From the NCBI GenBank assembly GCA_965262665.1, contig CBDHFR010000004.1, positions 3,782,001 through 3,846,000 of the forward strand: 64,000 nucleotides of DNA. Reading direction: 5' to 3'. The stretch's first letter is position 1. Every line of letters begins with the position of its first letter. The position numbers and the translations under genes were made by a program. Shown piece after piece: positions 8,838-17,167 of the stretch. The DNA is from CBDBND01 sp965262665. GTDB lineage: Bacteria; Pseudomonadota; Alphaproteobacteria; Rhodospirillales; Rhodospirillaceae. Below the pieces are notes generated by a model. It ran no database searches and had not been told where the DNA came from. It saw nothing but the letters and a program-made list of their open reading frames with translations.

Positions 8838-10520
8838 ATGCATCGCCGACTCATCAGACTCGTTAGAACCGCATTTCCCAAACGAGTTGCTGCCGAGCAA
8901 TTCAACGATCAAGGCGTCGACCTTGCTGAACGTGGCTTACACACATCTGCCGTGTCCTGTTTTGAACGTGCAATCGATGCAAATCCCCCTCTCGGCGAAG
9001 CCTGGAGCAATCTTGCGTCCTGCCTGGACTTGTTAGGGCAGCCCGAAGAGGCCTGCGAAGCGTATGCAACAGCTGAGTCTTGCGGCTACAAGACCGCTTT
9101 TCTCTATGACAATTGGGGTAACGCCCTCAGTCATCGGGAATGCTTATCCGAGGCAGAGCAAAAATATCGTCAGGCGTTGAACCTGGATGAAACGCTCAGC
9201 GAAGCGAAGGCGAACCTTGGTCTCACGTTGATTTCCATGGGCCGTATTGAAGAGGGGTAGTCTTTGACCGCTGCCGCGTGGGCAACCGAACCATCAAATC
9301 AGGCGTTAGCAAGCATCTCGCTCTTTGCTGCGCAATACAGTTCAAACGCTAGCCCCCAACAACTGTTCGCTGGACACTGCCGCTGGCCGACAGCCCAAGA
9401 TATTGGGGCGCAAAAGCATCGAAATGTACGCGATCCAGAACGAAAGCTGCGCATCGGTTATGTGTCGTCCGACTTTCGCTATCATTCCTGTGCCTGTTTC
9501 ATGCTCCCCTTATTTGACGCCCATGATCGCGGAACCTTTGAGGTGCACGCCTATTCAACGGCGACAACTGCCGACGCCATAATGCAGGAATTTATGGGCC
9601 GTACCGACCGTTGGCTGGATTGCTTTCCGTTGAGCGATGAAGAATTAGCGCAGCGTATTTTGGCGGATGAGATTGATCTTCTCGTTGACTGTTCCGGGCA
9701 CACAAAAGGCAATCGACTTGGTGCATTCCAAAATAAACCAGCGCCCGTTCAACTCACTTGGCTGGGTTATCCGTCGACTACCGGATTGAAGGCCATGGAT
9801 TACCGGATCAGCGATGCGGTCGCCGATCCGGCTGGTGTGGCGGATCGGCTGCACAGCGAAACCGTTTTACGATTAGATACCGGCTATCATACCTACAGAC
9901 CTCTTATTCAAACTCCCGGGCCATCTGCACCACCATCGGTCAAATCAGGGCGTATTCATTTTGGTGCCTTTCAAAATCTTTCAAAAGTTTCTGATAAAAC
10001 AATCGAGCTATGGTCTTCAGTTCTAAATGCTGTGCCAAACAGCATTCTATTAGTTAAGGTGCGCGGTCCTGATGAGCTGGCGATCGCGCAGGAAGTTCGC
10101 CAAAGATTGACCGACGCTGGAGTAGCCGACGATCAATTCGAATTTATTCTTTGGACCGCGATCTATGGACAACATTTTCAGGACTTTGATCGGGTAGATA
10201 TCGCCCTTGATACGACGCCATACAATGGTACCACAACTACATGCGAAGCGCTCTGGATGGGTGTGCCGGTTATCACCTTGAACGGGGATAGATCCGCTGG
10301 TCGCGTCGGTGCGAGCCTACTCAGTCAAATCGGGTATCCGGAATGGATCGCACAGACAGAAGCTGAATTTGTGCAAATTGCCAATGCGCTTGCGTCGGAT
10401 ACAGAGCGATTGGTCATCTTAAGAAAATTGCTCAGAAAAGAATTGCGTCAATCGGCACTCGGAGACGCCGAATTGTTCGCAACAGCTATGGAAACTGCCT
10501 ACCGTGAACTATGGCCGTAA
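8838..10520 (+). pseudogene. TPR glycosyltransferase of the OGT/SPINDLY family, split by an in-frame TAG
   Basis: One frame runs from ATG 8838 to 10520 but is broken by TAG at 9258-9260. The first part (140 residues) has about three TPR units (such as NPPLGEAWSNLASCLDLLG). The second part is the glycosyltransferase-41 catalytic region: LRIGYVSSDFRYHS, LGYPSTTGLKAMDYRISD, FGAFQNLSKVSDKT and TPYNGTTTTCEALWMGVPV. Family knowledge: these enzymes add GlcNAc or related sugars to proteins. TPR and catalytic regions are normally one chain, and both halves stay in the same frame with no missing bases, so a single nucleotide change explains the split. A TTG at 9264 could restart the second half, with no convincing ribosome site. 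It could be a nonsense mutant, a suppressed amber codon or a sequence error. Confidence 0.75.
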
Positions 10521-10557
10521 GTGGTGTGCAGAGATTGGCGCCCAGTGAGCTCGACGA

Positions 10558-11511
10558 TCAGCGCTCTTGTAAACGTCCCATGGCCAAATATTTTTCCCGC
10601 CGTCTTGCGCGGAGCTGACCGCCTTCAACAGAAATTAAATCTTGTAAGTGTTGCGCGATGGCGTCTTTGATCGATGCAAAAATTTCGTCATGGTTCCGAT
10701 GTGCGCCGCCGACTGGTTCAGATATGACGCCATCGACTATGCCCAGCGCATCTAAGTCCTGTGCTGTTAATTTCAATGCTTCGGCTGCAATTTTGGCCTG
10801 ATCGCCGTCCCGCCATAAAATCGAAGCGCACCCCTCCGGCGATATAACGGAATAGATCGAGTGCTCCAGCATGAGGACTACATTGCCGGTGGCAAGGGCG
10901 ATGGCACCTCCCGATCCCCCTTCACCGATGACAACGCAAATCAATGGCACGCGAAGGTCCAGACAGGTTTCGATCGACCGTGCAATAGCTTCCGCCTGAC
11001 CCCGTTCCTCAGCGCCGACGCCAGGATACGCACCGGCCGTATCGACAAAGGTAAGAACAGGAACCGAAAACCGGTCGGCCAATTGCATGAGTCGTCTGGC
11101 TTTACGGTACCCTTCGGGTCGAGCCATACCGAAGTTGTGTTTCAGGCGGGTTTCCGTGTCCCGGCCTTTTTCCTGGCCGATGACCATGACAGAGCGGCCT
11201 TGAAACCGGCCTATGCCACCAACGATTGCCGTGTCGTCGGAATAGCTTCTATCGCCGGCTAAAGGCAGGAAGTCCGTGATTAAGGCGTCGATATAATCCA
11301 GGCAATGAGGACGGTCTGGATGGCGCGCAACCAGCGTCTTTTGCCACGGTGTGAGCTTGGCATAGGTTGATTTGAGGTCTTTATCGACTTTACCCTGGAG
11401 CCGTGTCACTTCATCGGCAATGTTCAAACCGTCCGCATCACTCATATGACGCAGTTCGGCGATTTTGCCCTCAATTTCAGCAATCGGTTTTTCGAATTCC
11501 AGAAAGTGCAT
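10558..11511 (-). CDS. accA: Acetyl-CoA carboxylase carboxyltransferase, alpha subunit
   Basis: The 317-residue protein is the alpha half of the carboxyltransferase that moves CO2 from carboxybiotin to acetyl-CoA, giving malonyl-CoA for fatty acid synthesis. The N-terminus (LEFEKPIAEIEGKIAELR) is the usual helical start. The crotonase-fold core includes VIGQEKGRDT, FVDTAGAYPGVGAEERGQ and GEGGSGGAIA, and SVISPEGCASILW. Length and motifs are normal. It is convergent with the glycosyltransferase gene, with 37 bp between. The partner accD is not in this window, as is usual. Confidence 0.97.
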   Translation of the reverse strand: MHFLEFEKPIAEIEGKIAELRHMSDADGLNIADEVTRLQGKVDKDLKSTYAKLTPWQKTLVARHPDRPHCLDYIDALITDFLPLAGDRSYSDDTAIVGGIGRFQGRSVMVIGQEKGRDTETRLKHNFGMARPEGYRKARRLMQLADRFSVPVLTFVDTAGAYPGVGAEERGQAEAIARSIETCLDLRVPLICVVIGEGGSGGAIALATGNVVLMLEHSIYSVISPEGCASILWRDGDQAKIAAEALKLTAQDLDALGIVDGVISEPVGGAHRNHDEIFASIKDAIAQHLQDLISVEGGQLRARRREKYLAMGRLQER

Positions 11512-11597
11512 GGCTCGCGTGATCCAGCAGCTGGCCTATTAGCGGCGCGCATCCTTGTGAAGCGGGCTCAATATGTCAACTCTACCAGGAATACACG

Positions 11598-12467
11598 TTA
11601 CGCCAACGCTGACGGCGGTAAAGCATGGAGACCCCGCAGAATCGCTTCATAGTCGGGCTCTCCATCAGGAGACATCACACCGTGGCGGATGGCAAAATCC
11701 AGGATCACCAGCGCCACGTTGAACTTGAAATTCTCACCCTTTTTTATTTGTGCCAAAGCCTCGCCTAACGCCATCAGACGGAAGTCTTCGATCTCACCGT
11801 CCTGATTGACCGGTTGAAAATCATCCGGCAATTCTAAGTCAAAGCAAAAGAGGGTATCCGGCTTGAGGCCACGGTCGCCATCAAAACAGTAGCTTACAGT
11901 ACCTGTTGGACGAGCCAGTTTTACCAAAGTGGACGGAATGCTTGCTTCTTCGGCGCATTCTTTGACGAGATTTTCGGTGATGGTTAGGTGGGCAGACTGA
12001 CCGCCGGCAACGATGTTATCGAGTTTTCCAGGTTCGACGAAGGCATCAGCGCTGCGCCGGCCGAGCCAAAGATAAAGTTCTTTGTCCCTTTCTACATAGC
12101 CATTCAAATGAACGCCGTAAGCACGCACACCAAAAAATGGGGCCAAGGTCCGGTCGAGGCGAAAAAGGTCTGGTGCCAGCCAAGTGAGCCGGACGGGATA
12201 GATCTCCCCCCGCAACCGCGGAAGATGGCCCTGATCCACCCAGCCTTCCGCAACAGACGCAAGCGCCGCTGTCCGACGATCTGCAGAATTCAAGTCTGGT
12301 GTGAATTGGATACTGTCTTCTGCCTTCATAAAGACGGATGGAGCAGATATCAAAAGTTCGGCAATTGAGGGTCTGAGCCAGCCGACTGCATATCCGTCGG
12401 TCTTAAAAGCGATGAAGTCCGCAATATCAAATTGATTGCACGCCTTCACCCGGTCAAGAAAGCTCAT
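11598..12467 (-). CDS. Nudix hydrolase with N-terminal DUF4743 domain
   Basis: I choose ATG 12467 (MSFLDRVKACNQFD), giving 289 residues; the open frame continues 40 codons upstream but that part overlaps the region in front of the divergent gene. The N-terminal half matches the DUF4743 type that precedes the Nudix domain in thiamine-pyrophosphokinase-related hydrolases. The Nudix region reads GKLDNIVAGGQ then ENLVKECAEEASIP, with the metal-binding glutamates of the REXXEE-type core present (here KECAEE). Family knowledge: members hydrolyse nucleoside diphosphates linked to another moiety, possibly damaged thiamine diphosphate derivatives. The substrate here is not determined. Confidence 0.85.
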   Translation of the reverse strand: MSFLDRVKACNQFDIADFIAFKTDGYAVGWLRPSIAELLISAPSVFMKAEDSIQFTPDLNSADRRTAALASVAEGWVDQGHLPRLRGEIYPVRLTWLAPDLFRLDRTLAPFFGVRAYGVHLNGYVERDKELYLWLGRRSADAFVEPGKLDNIVAGGQSAHLTITENLVKECAEEASIPSTLVKLARPTGTVSYCFDGDRGLKPDTLFCFDLELPDDFQPVNQDGEIEDFRLMALGEALAQIKKGENFKFNVALVILDFAIRHGVMSPDGEPDYEAILRGLHALPPSALA

Positions 12468-12570
12468 GGTGGTGTGGTCCCTGTCTATGGCCGCAATGTA
12501 CGTGGTCTCGTATAGTAGGTTGCCGACGTAACAATCCCGTTGCCCTGCTCCACTGGACCAATCGACTACT

Positions 12571-13425
12571 ATGGAAAGCACCCTCAAAGCTACCGTGCGA
12601 TGGAGTATTTTTGTTTTGGCCGTGGCGGCGACAACGGCATGGGTGGTGTTAAGCTTTACCTACCTCAATCGGCTCGGCTGGGACGGAATATTGTCCCTGG
12701 AACCGGGCGCTTTGGCGTCTACGTTGGCAGCTGTAGCCGGGCCTCCTGCGGCGTTATGGCTAGTCTTAGTCGTTGTCGCACAACAGCAAGAAATGAGTCT
12801 GCTGCGCAAAGTTGTTCTTGATCTGGGGATCGCCCTCAAGCGCGGCCAGGACCAAGGAGAAATCAGCAGCCGCACTTTAATCGAATTGACCACAGCAACC
12901 GGTCGTGCCGTGACGAAGGACACTGTGACCATTGCTTTGGACGATCTCGCATCACACGCAGCTGTCATTGCTGAGCGTCTCGGTGTGATGGACCGTGATG
13001 CACTGGACTTGGCATGGGCTCGGCACGGTGCGGGCGACCGCTGGTCGTTGCTAAGGCCATTCGTTGATCGCGCCGCACAAGAAAATGATTTTAGCAGCCG
13101 GCTGCGCGATGCCGTCAAAGCTGACGGCCTTTCGCAACTTGCGGCACAGGCTTTTGTGAACCGCATGGTCTTGCTCCGGAATGTCCATGCGGACGGTACG
13201 GATCAACGACTGCTTTTGCAGATTCTGGAAGACGGACCCCTGGCCCAAGTCGAACGGCTCTTCTCCCAATCATTGAATCGTCAAGACACAGTCATGGCGG
13301 GTGAAGATTCTTCCCCTGCGTCTGATCTTCCCCCTGCCGAAACCGACTCCGAGCAGGCAGCGACCATGGCTGACCGTCTCGGTCCTCAGCCCACGCTTTT
13401 TCCCGCCGGCTCACAAACGGGTTAG
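12571..13425 (+). CDS. Uncharacterised protein with two N-terminal membrane helices
   Basis: I do not recognise this 284-residue protein. Residues about 10-32 (WSIFVLAVAATTAWVVLSF) and 50-70 (LASTLAAVAGPPAALWLVLVVV) look like membrane helices with a short loop. The remaining 200 residues are soluble and largely helical (such as LLRKVVLDLGIALKRG), with an acidic, proline-rich tail. It starts 104 bp from the divergent Nudix gene. A second unknown gene follows about 30-80 bp downstream, suggesting a two-gene unit. It could be a membrane-anchored scaffold; no enzymatic motif is visible. Confidence 0.65.
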   Translation: MESTLKATVRWSIFVLAVAATTAWVVLSFTYLNRLGWDGILSLEPGALASTLAAVAGPPAALWLVLVVVAQQQEMSLLRKVVLDLGIALKRGQDQGEISSRTLIELTTATGRAVTKDTVTIALDDLASHAAVIAERLGVMDRDALDLAWARHGAGDRWSLLRPFVDRAAQENDFSSRLRDAVKADGLSQLAAQAFVNRMVLLRNVHADGTDQRLLLQILEDGPLAQVERLFSQSLNRQDTVMAGEDSSPASDLPPAETDSEQAATMADRLGPQPTLFPAGSQTG

Positions 13426-13504
13426 GACCGGTGGTCCGGACGTGAGGGGAGAATGCTCAAATCCATATTCGGCCGTAAGAAAAGTCGGAAAAAATCGGTC
13501 AACG

Positions 13505-13912
13505 ATGTTCGGCGTAAAAACACGGCAGAATGGGCCGAAAACCAACGAGGCGCCCGATCTAGAAGACCGAATCAAGGCCCGGCGAGCCAAAAATCTTCGG
13601 ATGGCAGATATTAAAGCTGCGTTGTCCAAGGCTGGACCTGTTGAGCGGCCCGACATTTCAGGCGCTGTCGATGTGGCCAAAGCGGCCGCCAGGGATCTTT
13701 CTATAGAAGACCGTAAAGCCGCCATAGACCGCGCTCTGCGCCTCAAAGGATCGGCGCGGGTGATCGACGATACCCTGGCCGACCCGGCGTGGCGTTATGT
13801 GGCGCTGGCGATCGTCCGCGGACTTTTGGAGGAGGGACCGGCGGACCCTACCGACGGCAAAGGGCACCCAAAATCCCTCGCTGCAAAGAGAAAAGCGCTC
13901 AAAAACCGCTAA
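13505..13912 (+). CDS. Uncharacterised basic protein (start uncertain, possible frameshift)
   Basis: The conserved-looking part reads DLEDRIKARRAKNLRMADIK, then DISGAVDVAKAAARDLSIED and DPAWRYVALAIVRGLLEEG, with a lysine-rich tail; about 135 residues from ATG 13505. I do not recognise it. That ATG has no ribosome site. A much better start, ATG 13453 with GGGGAG six bases before it, lies in another frame and encodes MLKSIFGRKKSRKKS before stopping at 13614. A single-base shift around 13530 would join that N-terminus to this body. Either the gene is frameshifted here or two overlapping frames are used. Confidence 0.5.
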   Translation: MFGVKTRQNGPKTNEAPDLEDRIKARRAKNLRMADIKAALSKAGPVERPDISGAVDVAKAAARDLSIEDRKAAIDRALRLKGSARVIDDTLADPAWRYVALAIVRGLLEEGPADPTDGKGHPKSLAAKRKALKNR

Positions 13913-14004
13913 AAATCAACCGTTTCATGTCTTGACGGCAGCCGGGACCACGGCTACAACCCCGCCTTCATCGTGAGCCGATGGCTCTTGAGGAGGATGC
14001 ACAC

Positions 14005-14295
14005 ATGTCTAGACGCTGTGAAATAAGCGGCAAGGGTGTGATGACCGGCAATAACGTGAGCCACGCGCACAACAAGTCGCGCCGCCGTTTTCTGCCTAAT
14101 TTGCAGGCGGCTTCACTGTTCAGTGAGGCTCTGGATAAACCTATCCGATTGCGGGTGGCGGCCAGTACACTCCGGACAATCGAAAAACGCGGCGGGTTGG
14201 ACGCTTATCTGTTGTCTTCCCAGGACAAGGCTCTCGGCGGAGAGGCCATTAAAGTTAAACGCCAGGTCAAGAAAGCGCTGGCCAAAGCAGCTTAG
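14005..14295 (+). CDS. rpmB: 50S ribosomal protein L28
   Basis: This 96-residue protein is L28, a small basic component of the large ribosomal subunit. The N-terminus MSRRCEISGKGVMTGNNVSH and the NKSRRRFLPNLQ stretch are diagnostic. The start at ATG 14005 is fixed by GAGGAGG nine bases upstream; an in-frame ATG at 13981 is before that site and is not used. The C-terminus is typical of the longer alphaproteobacterial form. A rho-independent terminator follows, into whose T-run a small transposon-like element has inserted. Confidence 0.97.
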   Translation: MSRRCEISGKGVMTGNNVSHAHNKSRRRFLPNLQAASLFSEALDKPIRLRVAASTLRTIEKRGGLDAYLLSSQDKALGGEAIKVKRQVKKALAKAA

Positions 14296-14317
14296 TCATT
14301 GACGACACCTGAAGACC

Positions 14318-14342
14318 AAGGCCTGCATTGCGGGCCTTTTTT
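14318..14342 (+). terminator. Rho-independent terminator of rpmB
   Basis: AAGGCC at 14318-14323 pairs with GGCCTT at 14333-14338, with a nine-base loop, and the T-run continues to 14342. The T-run is also part of the 8-bp direct repeat (TTTTTTAT) that flanks the 446-bp element beginning at 14345, so the element sits at the very end of the terminator. Confidence 0.85.
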
Positions 14343-14344
14343 AT

Positions 14345-14790
14345 GGGGCTTATATACATGACTAGACAAGTCCTTATTTAGCTCCGCGGATCAGCAAGAA
14401 GCCCTCATAGATGAGCAAGGAAACCGTAAACGGCACCATAACCAGCCACAAGGTTCCGCTCTCCAGTCCACTGCCTGCCATCTTCGCCAAGTAATTGTAG
14501 GCGTATAAATGAACCAGCGCCCCGACCAGGACCGTTACTACGAGCCGAGGCCATTCGGTTTCACCGCGCATCGAACCGAGGATTTTCTCCATGAAAACGA
14601 GTACGAGGGCGACGACTGCGAAAGGGTCAATCCAATCAAATATGGGCTTAGCCGCCGCGGGATTGACGGCGTAGAAGAAATTGTTGAGCGTCAAAACGAA
14701 AGCTACGACGAGCATGAAGCATCCTTTTAGTGACCGCATATTTCAACCTCTCCAATTCTTCCGTTGTGTCTAGTCATGTATATAAGCCCC
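14345..14790. mobile_element. 446-bp element with perfect 24-bp terminal inverted repeats and 8-bp target duplication
   Basis: The left end at 14345-14368 begins GGGGCTTATATACATG; the right end at 14767-14790 is its exact 24-base reverse complement. Directly outside both ends lies TTTTTTAT (14337-14344 and 14791-14798), an 8-bp direct repeat typical of a target duplication. Between the ends is one 121-codon gene for a small membrane protein and no transposase. It is therefore a non-autonomous, MITE-like element with a passenger gene, which would need a transposase acting in trans. Eight-base duplications occur in several IS families (IS256 and ISL3 among them). The nearby IS256-family copy has different ends, so it is not the obvious partner. 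Confidence 0.85.
14374..14739 (-). CDS. Small polytopic membrane protein inside the 446-bp element
   Basis: The 121-residue protein has about four hydrophobic segments: near residues 7-24 (CFMLVVAFVLTLNNFFYA), 38-52, 66-85 (LVVTVLVGALVHLYAYNYLA) and 96-116. There is no transposase, DDE or HTH signature. I do not recognise the family. The gene fills most of the element, ending six bases from the left TIR and starting 28 bases from the right TIR, so any promoter must be in or next to the right repeat. An intact frame inside a mobile unit suggests it is kept for a reason, but its function is unknown. Confidence 0.7.
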   Translation of the reverse strand: MRSLKGCFMLVVAFVLTLNNFFYAVNPAAAKPIFDWIDPFAVVALVLVFMEKILGSMRGETEWPRLVVTVLVGALVHLYAYNYLAKMAGSGLESGTLWLVMVPFTVSLLIYEGFLLIRGAK

Positions 14791-14802
14791 TTTTTTATGC
14801 CT

Positions 14803-15240
14803 CTAAAGTTTCGCGTTAAGAGACAGACCGTTGCTGGCCCACAAGGCGACCAGAAAAAACCAGCTCGCCCAAAATGTATAGGCACGCCACTTCACGGTGT
14901 TGCTGGTCAGATGAATGGTGCTTTGAATGACGCGAAGTTTGGCAAAACCCCAGGCCGCGGTAAGGGGTAAGGCACTCAATGGGCCGAGAAGACCGGCGAC
15001 AAGGCAACCTAGGTAAAACAGAACCGGCGTCTCAAATAGATTGACGTAGTGCCGTGTGGCGGCGGCCAGATGCTCAGGTTCTTCTCCATTGTGGTATACA
15101 CGATAGAAGGACAGTCGCATCACCCTTTGCCTCACAGCCTTTACTCGCAGTGTCGCGAGATAAAGCCCAGAGCTCAGCGTGAGCAAAACGACCACCGTTA
15201 CTGGCCACAAAATCCGGTAATCAAAGAAGATGGTTTCCAT
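14803..15240 (-). CDS. MAPEG-family membrane protein
   Basis: Starting at ATG 15240 (METIFFDYRILWP) the protein has 145 residues, close to the usual MAPEG length, with four membrane helices. The family-like stretch is HYVNLFETPVLFYLGCLV, followed by helices LSALPLTAAWGFAKLRVIQS and the HLTSNTVKWRAYTFWASW segment. Family knowledge: MAPEG proteins include microsomal glutathione transferases, but many bacterial members have no known reaction. The frame could also begin at the nearby ATG 15252. The gene ends 4 bp from the right direct repeat of the 446-bp element. Confidence 0.82.
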   Translation of the reverse strand: METIFFDYRILWPVTVVVLLTLSSGLYLATLRVKAVRQRVMRLSFYRVYHNGEEPEHLAAATRHYVNLFETPVLFYLGCLVAGLLGPLSALPLTAAWGFAKLRVIQSTIHLTSNTVKWRAYTFWASWFFLVALWASNGLSLNAKL

Positions 15241-15428
15241 TGCAGACCCCATTGTTTGCGGACACAATTTTCCTAAAGGACCAAGCTCGTCAATTCGTAT
15301 CAACGTTTAGCTGTCTTGACCCCAAAGGTAGACCAGCCAATTGAGCCGCTGATGGCTCGGTGACACGATGTAGTCGACCGTAGCGGCCCAAGAGTGAGTG
15401 TCAGAAACTTTGTGTGTGAGCTGATTTA

Positions 15429-15460
15429 CACAAACCAGGGAACCCGTTCCCTGGTTTGTG
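15429..15460. terminator. Strong hairpin inside the IS256-family element
   Basis: CACAAACCAGGGAA at 15429-15442 pairs perfectly with TTCCCTGGTTTGTG at 15447-15460 around a CCCG loop. It lies between the left end of the element and the 3' end of the transposase gene. It could block transcription entering or leaving the element. It lacks a long T-run on either strand, so the terminator role is inference. Confidence 0.5.
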
Positions 15461-15581
15461 AGCGACCCTGGTGATAAACCCATGCCAGCCGGCGATGTCC
15501 TCGGTCCAGGAAGAGTCCCGAAGGGAAGCTCCTGGAGGGAGGGCGCCGTTGGATGGCTGACTGGCAGCACGAGGATCGCGC

Positions 15582-16817
15582 TCACCCTTGGACCATTCTA
15601 AACCGCTCCTCGAAGCGGATGGCAAATTCGCCTTTCACCTGCCACCAGAATTGAGGCGGCCGTTTCCACTTTGCCGCAACGCCCCGTAAGGCCGGATAGA
15701 TCAGCTTCTTGGCCGCGTCGTCGTGGGCAAAGTGGCCTTTGCTCCGCACCGCCCGTCGTACGGTACTGTTCAAGCTCTCAACGGCGTTGGTCGTGTAGAT
15801 CACCCTGCGGATCGGCGCCGAGAAGGCAAAGAAGGGAATGACCTGCTCCCATTGGCGCCGCCAGCTCCTGGCGATGGCCGGATACTTCCGGCCCCACTCG
15901 CCCGCCTCAAACGCCGCCAGGGCCGCCAGGACCGCCAGAGCGGCACCGGCATTCTCCGCCTGGTAGATGGCCTTCAGCGCAGCGGCGCTGAGCTTGCGCT
16001 CCTTCCAGGAACCGTAGGCCATCGAGTTGCGGATCAGATGCACGATGCAGGTCTGGACCAGAGTCCGCGGATAGGCCGTCTCAATGGCTTCCGGAAAGCC
16101 GCTCAGACCATCCACCACCGCGATCAGGATGTCCTTAAGACCCCGAGCCTTCAGGTCATTCATGACGCTCAGCCAGAACTTGGCCCCCTCGGTCTGCTCG
16201 ACCCACATCCCCAATATCTGCTTGTAGCCGTCGCAGGTGTAACCGATGGCGAGATAGACCGCCTTGTTTTTGACCAGCCCTTCGTCACGGATCTTCACCC
16301 GCACCGCATCGAAGTAGACGATGGCATAGACCGACTCCAACGGCCGCGACTGCCAGGCCGCCAGTTCGTCGAGAACGGCATCGGTGACCTTGGAGATCAG
16401 TTCCGGGGAGACCTTGATGCCGTAGAGTTCCCGCACGTGACCCTGGATCTCGCGGGCCGACATGCCGCGGGCATACATCAAGATCACCTTGTCGTCGAAC
16501 CCCGGCAAGCGCCGGCAGTGCTTCTCGACAAGCTTTGGATCGAATCGACCTTGCCGATCCCGGGGAATCGACAACTCCATCCGGCCATCGTCGGTGAGCA
16601 CCCTCTTACGACTATGGCCGTTGCGGTGGTTGCCGCTGGACTGCTCGTCTTCGTCGTCGAGATGCTGATCCAGCTCGGCATTGAGGATGCGTTCCGCCAG
16701 TGCCTTCTTCAGATCCTGGACCAGATCGCCGCTTTGAAATGCCTCAAGCGCGTCCGATCCGCCCAATAGTCGATCCAGTAGCTCGTCTGGAACCACCGGT
16801 TTGTGCCTGCTCGCCAT
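15582..16817 (-). CDS. IS256-family transposase
   Basis: This 411-residue protein is a full-length mutator/IS256-type DDE transposase. The catalytic residues appear intact: the first Asp in VYFDAVRVKIRDEG, the second in AVVDGLSGFPEAI, and the Glu in TNAVESLNSTVRRA. The N-terminal region contains the DNA-binding part with RNGHSRKRVLTDDGR and FDPKLVEKHCRRLPGFDDK described in pieces. No frameshift is seen, so this is the only transposase in the window that could still be active. It is flanked by recognisable terminal repeats. Confidence 0.95.
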   Translation of the reverse strand: MASRHKPVVPDELLDRLLGGSDALEAFQSGDLVQDLKKALAERILNAELDQHLDDEDEQSSGNHRNGHSRKRVLTDDGRMELSIPRDRQGRFDPKLVEKHCRRLPGFDDKVILMYARGMSAREIQGHVRELYGIKVSPELISKVTDAVLDELAAWQSRPLESVYAIVYFDAVRVKIRDEGLVKNKAVYLAIGYTCDGYKQILGMWVEQTEGAKFWLSVMNDLKARGLKDILIAVVDGLSGFPEAIETAYPRTLVQTCIVHLIRNSMAYGSWKERKLSAAALKAIYQAENAGAALAVLAALAAFEAGEWGRKYPAIARSWRRQWEQVIPFFAFSAPIRRVIYTTNAVESLNSTVRRAVRSKGHFAHDDAAKKLIYPALRGVAAKWKRPPQFWWQVKGEFAIRFEERFRMVQG

Positions 16818-16867
16818 ATTGTCCTCCTTTGGACATCCTAGCGCTCATAAACACAAAATTCCTGACA

Positions 16868-17167
16868 GGTTCGCCCAAAGTCAATACCGCTGCCTGCCAC
16901 GTTGGCATCTTTACAGTGTCGATCTGCCAATGCGCCGATGCTGACTCATCGCACCACCGGCTTAGCTTTGGCATGGCCGTGCGATGAAAACCACTGCTGA
17001 AAAACGCTCTCAAGGAAGCTTCATCGCGCCAGGCGGTCAGGGTCCAATACTCGTTGTTGGCTGGTCTACGAACTCGAGAGCCGAAGTTGCCCTCGGCGCG
17101 CCACGCTTGCCACCAACACAAAAAACTCAGCCAAAGTAATCGAACCAAGTGGGCATCAGGGCGAAGT
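16868..17167 (-). pseudogene. Remnant of a DUF3291-like / antibiotic-biosynthesis-monooxygenase-type gene
   Basis: Reading leftward, the remnant encodes RAEGNFGSRVRRPANNEYWT, LTAWRDEASLRAFFSSGFHR and AMPKLSRWCDESASAHWQ, which resembles small dimeric alpha-beta-barrel proteins of the DUF3291/monooxygenase type. The 3' end is cut by the right end of the IS256-family element at 16867, and the 5' end is replaced by the inverted repeat at 17168-17243, leaving no proper start. The catalytic role, if any, is unknown. I am confident that it is a fragment, less so of the family. Confidence 0.55.

Larger units (their letters stand above)
15399..16867. mobile_element. IS256-family insertion sequence, apparently complete
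   Basis: The ends are imperfect inverted repeats: the left begins TGTCAGAAACTTTGTGT at 15399, and the right, read inward from 16867, begins TGTCAGGAATTTTGTGT. They enclose one intact transposase. The flanking octamers are AGAGTGAG (left) and GGTTCGCC (right), which do not match, so no target duplication survives. The left flank (15307-15398) and right flank (16868 on) belong to unrelated remnants. This suggests a deletion or rearrangement at the element after insertion. Confidence 0.85.

Noticed and set aside
15723..16769. Long plus-strand frame (348 codons) opposite the IS256-family transposase
   Set aside because: It is an antisense shadow; the minus-strand frame has all catalytic motifs and the plus-strand product has none.
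15391..16875. Target duplication of the IS256-family element
   Set aside because: AGAGTGAG and GGTTCGCC do not match when ends are set by the inverted repeats.
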